Below, one piece after another: positions 5,103 to 5,167 of a stretch of 5,167 bases of DNA. Below the pieces are notes generated by a model. That model had not been told where the DNA came from and did not search any database. It saw only the letters and a list, made by a program, of their open reading frames with translations. The position numbers were made by a program, and so were the translations under genes. Source of the stretch: Faecousia sp. (GTDB taxonomy: Bacteria > Bacillota > Clostridia > Oscillospirales > Oscillospiraceae); assembly GCA_029258495.1 (NCBI GenBank), contig JARHYV010000273.1, positions 1-5,167 on the forward strand, in the 5' to 3' direction. How positions within the stretch are numbered: the first letter of the stretch is position 1; every line of letters begins with the position of its first letter.

Positions 5103-5115
5103 GGGGATTATCCCC
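5103..5115. repeat. Perfect palindrome upstream of pgk
   Basis: GGGGAT and ATCCCC flank a single central base, giving a 13-base symmetrical site 20 bases ahead of the pgk start codon and 8 bases beyond its ribosome binding site. It could be a DNA operator half-site pair or a small mRNA stem, or chance. The rest of 5083-5167 shows only the pgk ribosome binding site. Confidence 0.4.
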
Positions 5116-5167
5116 GCATTTTTCCAAAATCCTGCAAACCAGGGAAATCCAGCTGCCGAAGTGCTTC

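Noticed and set aside
5090..5140. Promoter for pgk using GATAAT inside the palindrome with TTGCAG upstream
   Set aside because: The spacing is 19 bases and the -35 is poor; not convincing against a promoter outside the window.
5108..5167. Open minus-strand frame of 19 codons entering from the right edge and ending with TAA at 5108-5110, a possible C-terminus of an upstream gene
   Set aside because: More than one frame is open over this short stretch and the peptide (ending DFGKMRG) does not look like GAPDH or any tail I recognise; too short to support.
1..5167. CRISPR array, tRNA, insertion sequence, prophage or defence genes
   Set aside because: No regularly spaced repeats, cloverleaf candidates, transposase or phage-like proteins were seen; all sizeable coding space is filled by recognised core genes.

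Overview
The window reads as ordinary chromosomal core DNA of a Gram-positive anaerobe of the Firmicutes, most likely class Clostridia (perhaps Oscillospiraceae/Ruminococcaceae; this is inference from protein flavour, not a search). Signs are an attenuated leader in front of infC, a UPF0735/PheB-type ACT protein, a YtvI-like AI-2E family membrane protein, strong AGGAGG-type ribosome binding sites and sigma-A-like promoters. I found no mobile element, CRISPR array, tRNA, rRNA, phage or toxin-antitoxin gene.

Layout. Minus strand, left end: the first 60 codons of infC (IF-3, 1-181, running off the window), which appears to start with ATA, preceded by a 150-nt regulatory leader (promoter 344-372, hairpin 248-268, intrinsic terminator 206-231). 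Upstream of it on the same strand lies a 146-residue ACT-domain protein (450-890) with its own promoter and a terminator-like structure (397-423). Plus strand, middle: an AI-2E family transporter (996-2048) and, 39 bases later, an RluA-family pseudouridine synthase (2088-2975). Minus strand, right half: pgk (3883-5082) followed by tpiA (3013-3789), a lower-glycolysis operon segment. The plus and minus blocks converge on one perfect 15-bp inverted repeat (2959-2989) that holds the RluA stop codon and can act as a terminator in both directions.

How the genes fit together. pgk and tpiA encode two glycolytic enzymes and are presumably co-transcribed from a promoter outside the window, with a perfect 15-bp hairpin between them that lacks a U-tract. 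infC begins the conserved infC-rpmI-rplT translation operon, which in Firmicutes is controlled by L20 through a leader attenuator. The two plus-strand genes have no evident functional link to each other.

The most interesting part is the infC leader. One 17-nt segment (302-318 on the minus strand) contains a 7-nt sequence complementary to the 5' arm of the terminator and, two bases further on, an 8-nt sequence perfectly complementary to the infC Shine-Dalgarno region. Together with an ATA start, this suggests stacked transcriptional and translational control. It is a variation on a known regulatory theme; I see no wholly new system here.
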